From positions 23,212 to 28,558 of the forward strand of contig MGPL01000085.1 in the NCBI GenBank assembly GCA_001797415.1: DNA of 5,347 bases, given 5' to 3'. The notes under the pieces were generated by a model. The model did no database searches, had not been told where the DNA came from, and worked only from the letters and a program-made list of their open reading frames with translations. Within the stretch, counting starts at the first letter, position 1, and each line of letters begins with the position of its first letter. This DNA is from Deltaproteobacteria bacterium GWA2_55_10. GTDB lineage: Bacteria > Desulfobacterota > GWC2-55-46. Shown here piece after piece: positions 4,705 to 5,347 of the stretch. A program made the position numbers and the translations under genes.

Positions 4705-5347
4705 TGCGCCCCTGGCCAGAACCGATGCCGCGCGCACGGCCGCCTCTGGCGTTCCGAATACCGGCAAACCGACCTCCCTGAATAATTTGAACCTCTGCCG
4801 TGAATACTCCCCGCCGGGCGTGCAAATGAGAATCGGCTTCTCGGTAAAGCCCGGCTTCTGCGCGAGCATGGCCGGAAGGTTGTCCGTAAGCGCGGGCGGC
4901 CCCCAGAGCGCAGCGATTATCGCGATGTCGTAGTGGTCGCCGGACATGGTCTTCTGGAGGGAGAGGGCGAATGATTCGTCGGTTGCGCTGCCCGTAAGGT
5001 CAAGGGGGTTGCCGATGGCAAAGTACGGCGGCAGCTCTGATTTGAGCTTTGCGGAGAGCTCTTCCGGCAGCGGAGCCACATCGAGGCCCAGCGCATGGCA
5101 CGCATCAGACAGGCCTACTCCTACGCCGCCGCCGTCGGTTATTATCATAACCCTGTTGCCCTTTGCCCTGCCCTGCATGCCGAATGCCTTGCATGCGGCA
5201 AGGAACTCCTCGTATCCGTCGAGCTCTATTACGCCCGCCTTCTTGAATGCGGCCCTGTATATCTCGTACCTGCCTGCAATGGCCCCTGTATGGGAGCGCG
5301 CGGCCGTGATGCCTGCGCCTGCCTTGCCGACCTTGACCGCCATAACG
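4693..5347 (-). CDS. acdA: ADP-forming acyl-CoA (acetyl-CoA) synthetase, alpha subunit, 5'-truncated by window end
   Basis: The visible 217 codons are the C-terminal half of the CoA-ligase subunit; the frame stays open to the window edge, so the ATG at 5343 is internal and the true start lies outside. The RSHTGAIAG stretch (codons near 5300-5275) carries the histidine (5290-5292) equivalent to the phosphorylated active-site histidine of the family and to the SucD GHAGA histidine. After it come the ligase-CoA domain signatures ITDGGGVGVGLSDAC, FAIGNPLDLTG and the terminal GLPVFGTPEAAVRAA. If this histidine aligns with His257 of the Pyrococcus alpha subunit, the full protein would be about 455-460 residues (CoA-binding domain 1, domain 2, domain 5). 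The subunit binds CoA and forms the acyl-phosphate and phosphohistidine intermediates. It is followed directly by the beta subunit in one operon. Confidence 0.9.
   Translation of the reverse strand, partial: VMAVKVGKAGAGITAARSHTGAIAGRYEIYRAAFKKAGVIELDGYEEFLAACKAFGMQGRAKGNRVMIITDGGGVGVGLSDACHALGLDVAPLPEELSAKLKSELPPYFAIGNPLDLTGSATDESFALSLQKTMSGDHYDIAIIAALWGPPALTDNLPAMLAQKPGFTEKPILICTPGGEYSRQRFKLFREVGLPVFGTPEAAVRAASVLARGARRG

Noticed and set aside
4694..4825. N-terminal extension of acdB (to a start at 4825)
   Set aside because: The extra 44 residues are Arg/Gly-rich translation of the alpha coding sequence in another frame. The Shine-Dalgarno at 4699-4704 and family length support the start at 4693.
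4574..4933. 119-residue open frame on the plus strand
   Set aside because: It is antisense to the acdA/acdB junction, in GC-rich DNA where long spurious frames are common; it has no ribosome binding site or family match.

Overview
The window reads as chromosomal DNA of a free-living bacterium with an intermediate-to-high G+C content. Sample rows counted by hand give about 48-52% G+C at the left and 57-58% at the right. It carries encoded CCA ends on both tRNAs, a unimodular QueF, an archaeal-style two-subunit ADP-forming acyl-CoA synthetase, a cobalamin-type CobD, and several palindromic dispersed repeats. The repeats resemble ones I associate with Desulfobacterota (Geobacter-like) and Nitrospirota genomes. 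That assignment is an inference from repeat style and gene content; no marker gene fixes the taxon.

Left third (1-1765), read on the minus strand. A short NfeD-family membrane protein is followed at once by a QmcA/paraslipin-type SPFH protein; the two form a classic membrane-quality or microdomain pair. This two-gene unit sits between an intact tRNA-Lys(CTT) with its terminator (1649-1764) and a second, partial copy of the tRNA 3' end plus the same terminator (14-77). The 64-65 bp direct repeat starts inside the T-arm, runs through CCA and continues through the terminator hairpin. That is the geometry left by an insertion at a tRNA 3' end, although no integrase is present. The operon now appears to use the duplicated tRNA terminator as its own.

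Middle (1765-2726). tRNA-Arg(CCG) and tRNA-Lys(CTT) are probably co-transcribed leftward from a good -35/-10 promoter (1916-1944). Diverging from them is queF, which makes preQ1 from preQ0 for queuosine in tRNA. Downstream of queF is a 288 bp convergent intergenic region with no credible gene. It is packed with palindromes: a C5T3/A3G5 hairpin, two related TTCAGG hairpins, and an ATTCT...AGAAT repeat.

Right half (2727-5347), all on the minus strand. The order of transcription is the acyl-CoA synthetase alpha subunit (5' end outside the window), then the beta subunit, coupled by a TGATG stop/start overlap. Next comes a palindromic dispersed repeat of about 150 bp, then a CobD-type L-threonine-O-3-phosphate decarboxylase starting at TTG. 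The synthetase would conserve energy as ATP from acyl-CoA (acetate-forming or amino-acid/aromatic-acid fermentation). CobD would make the aminopropanol-phosphate linker of cobalamin. No other cobalamin gene is in view, so the two are probably not functionally linked.

I found no wholly new system. The most notable structure is the nfeD-SPFH pair bracketed by tRNA-Lys 3'-end repeats.
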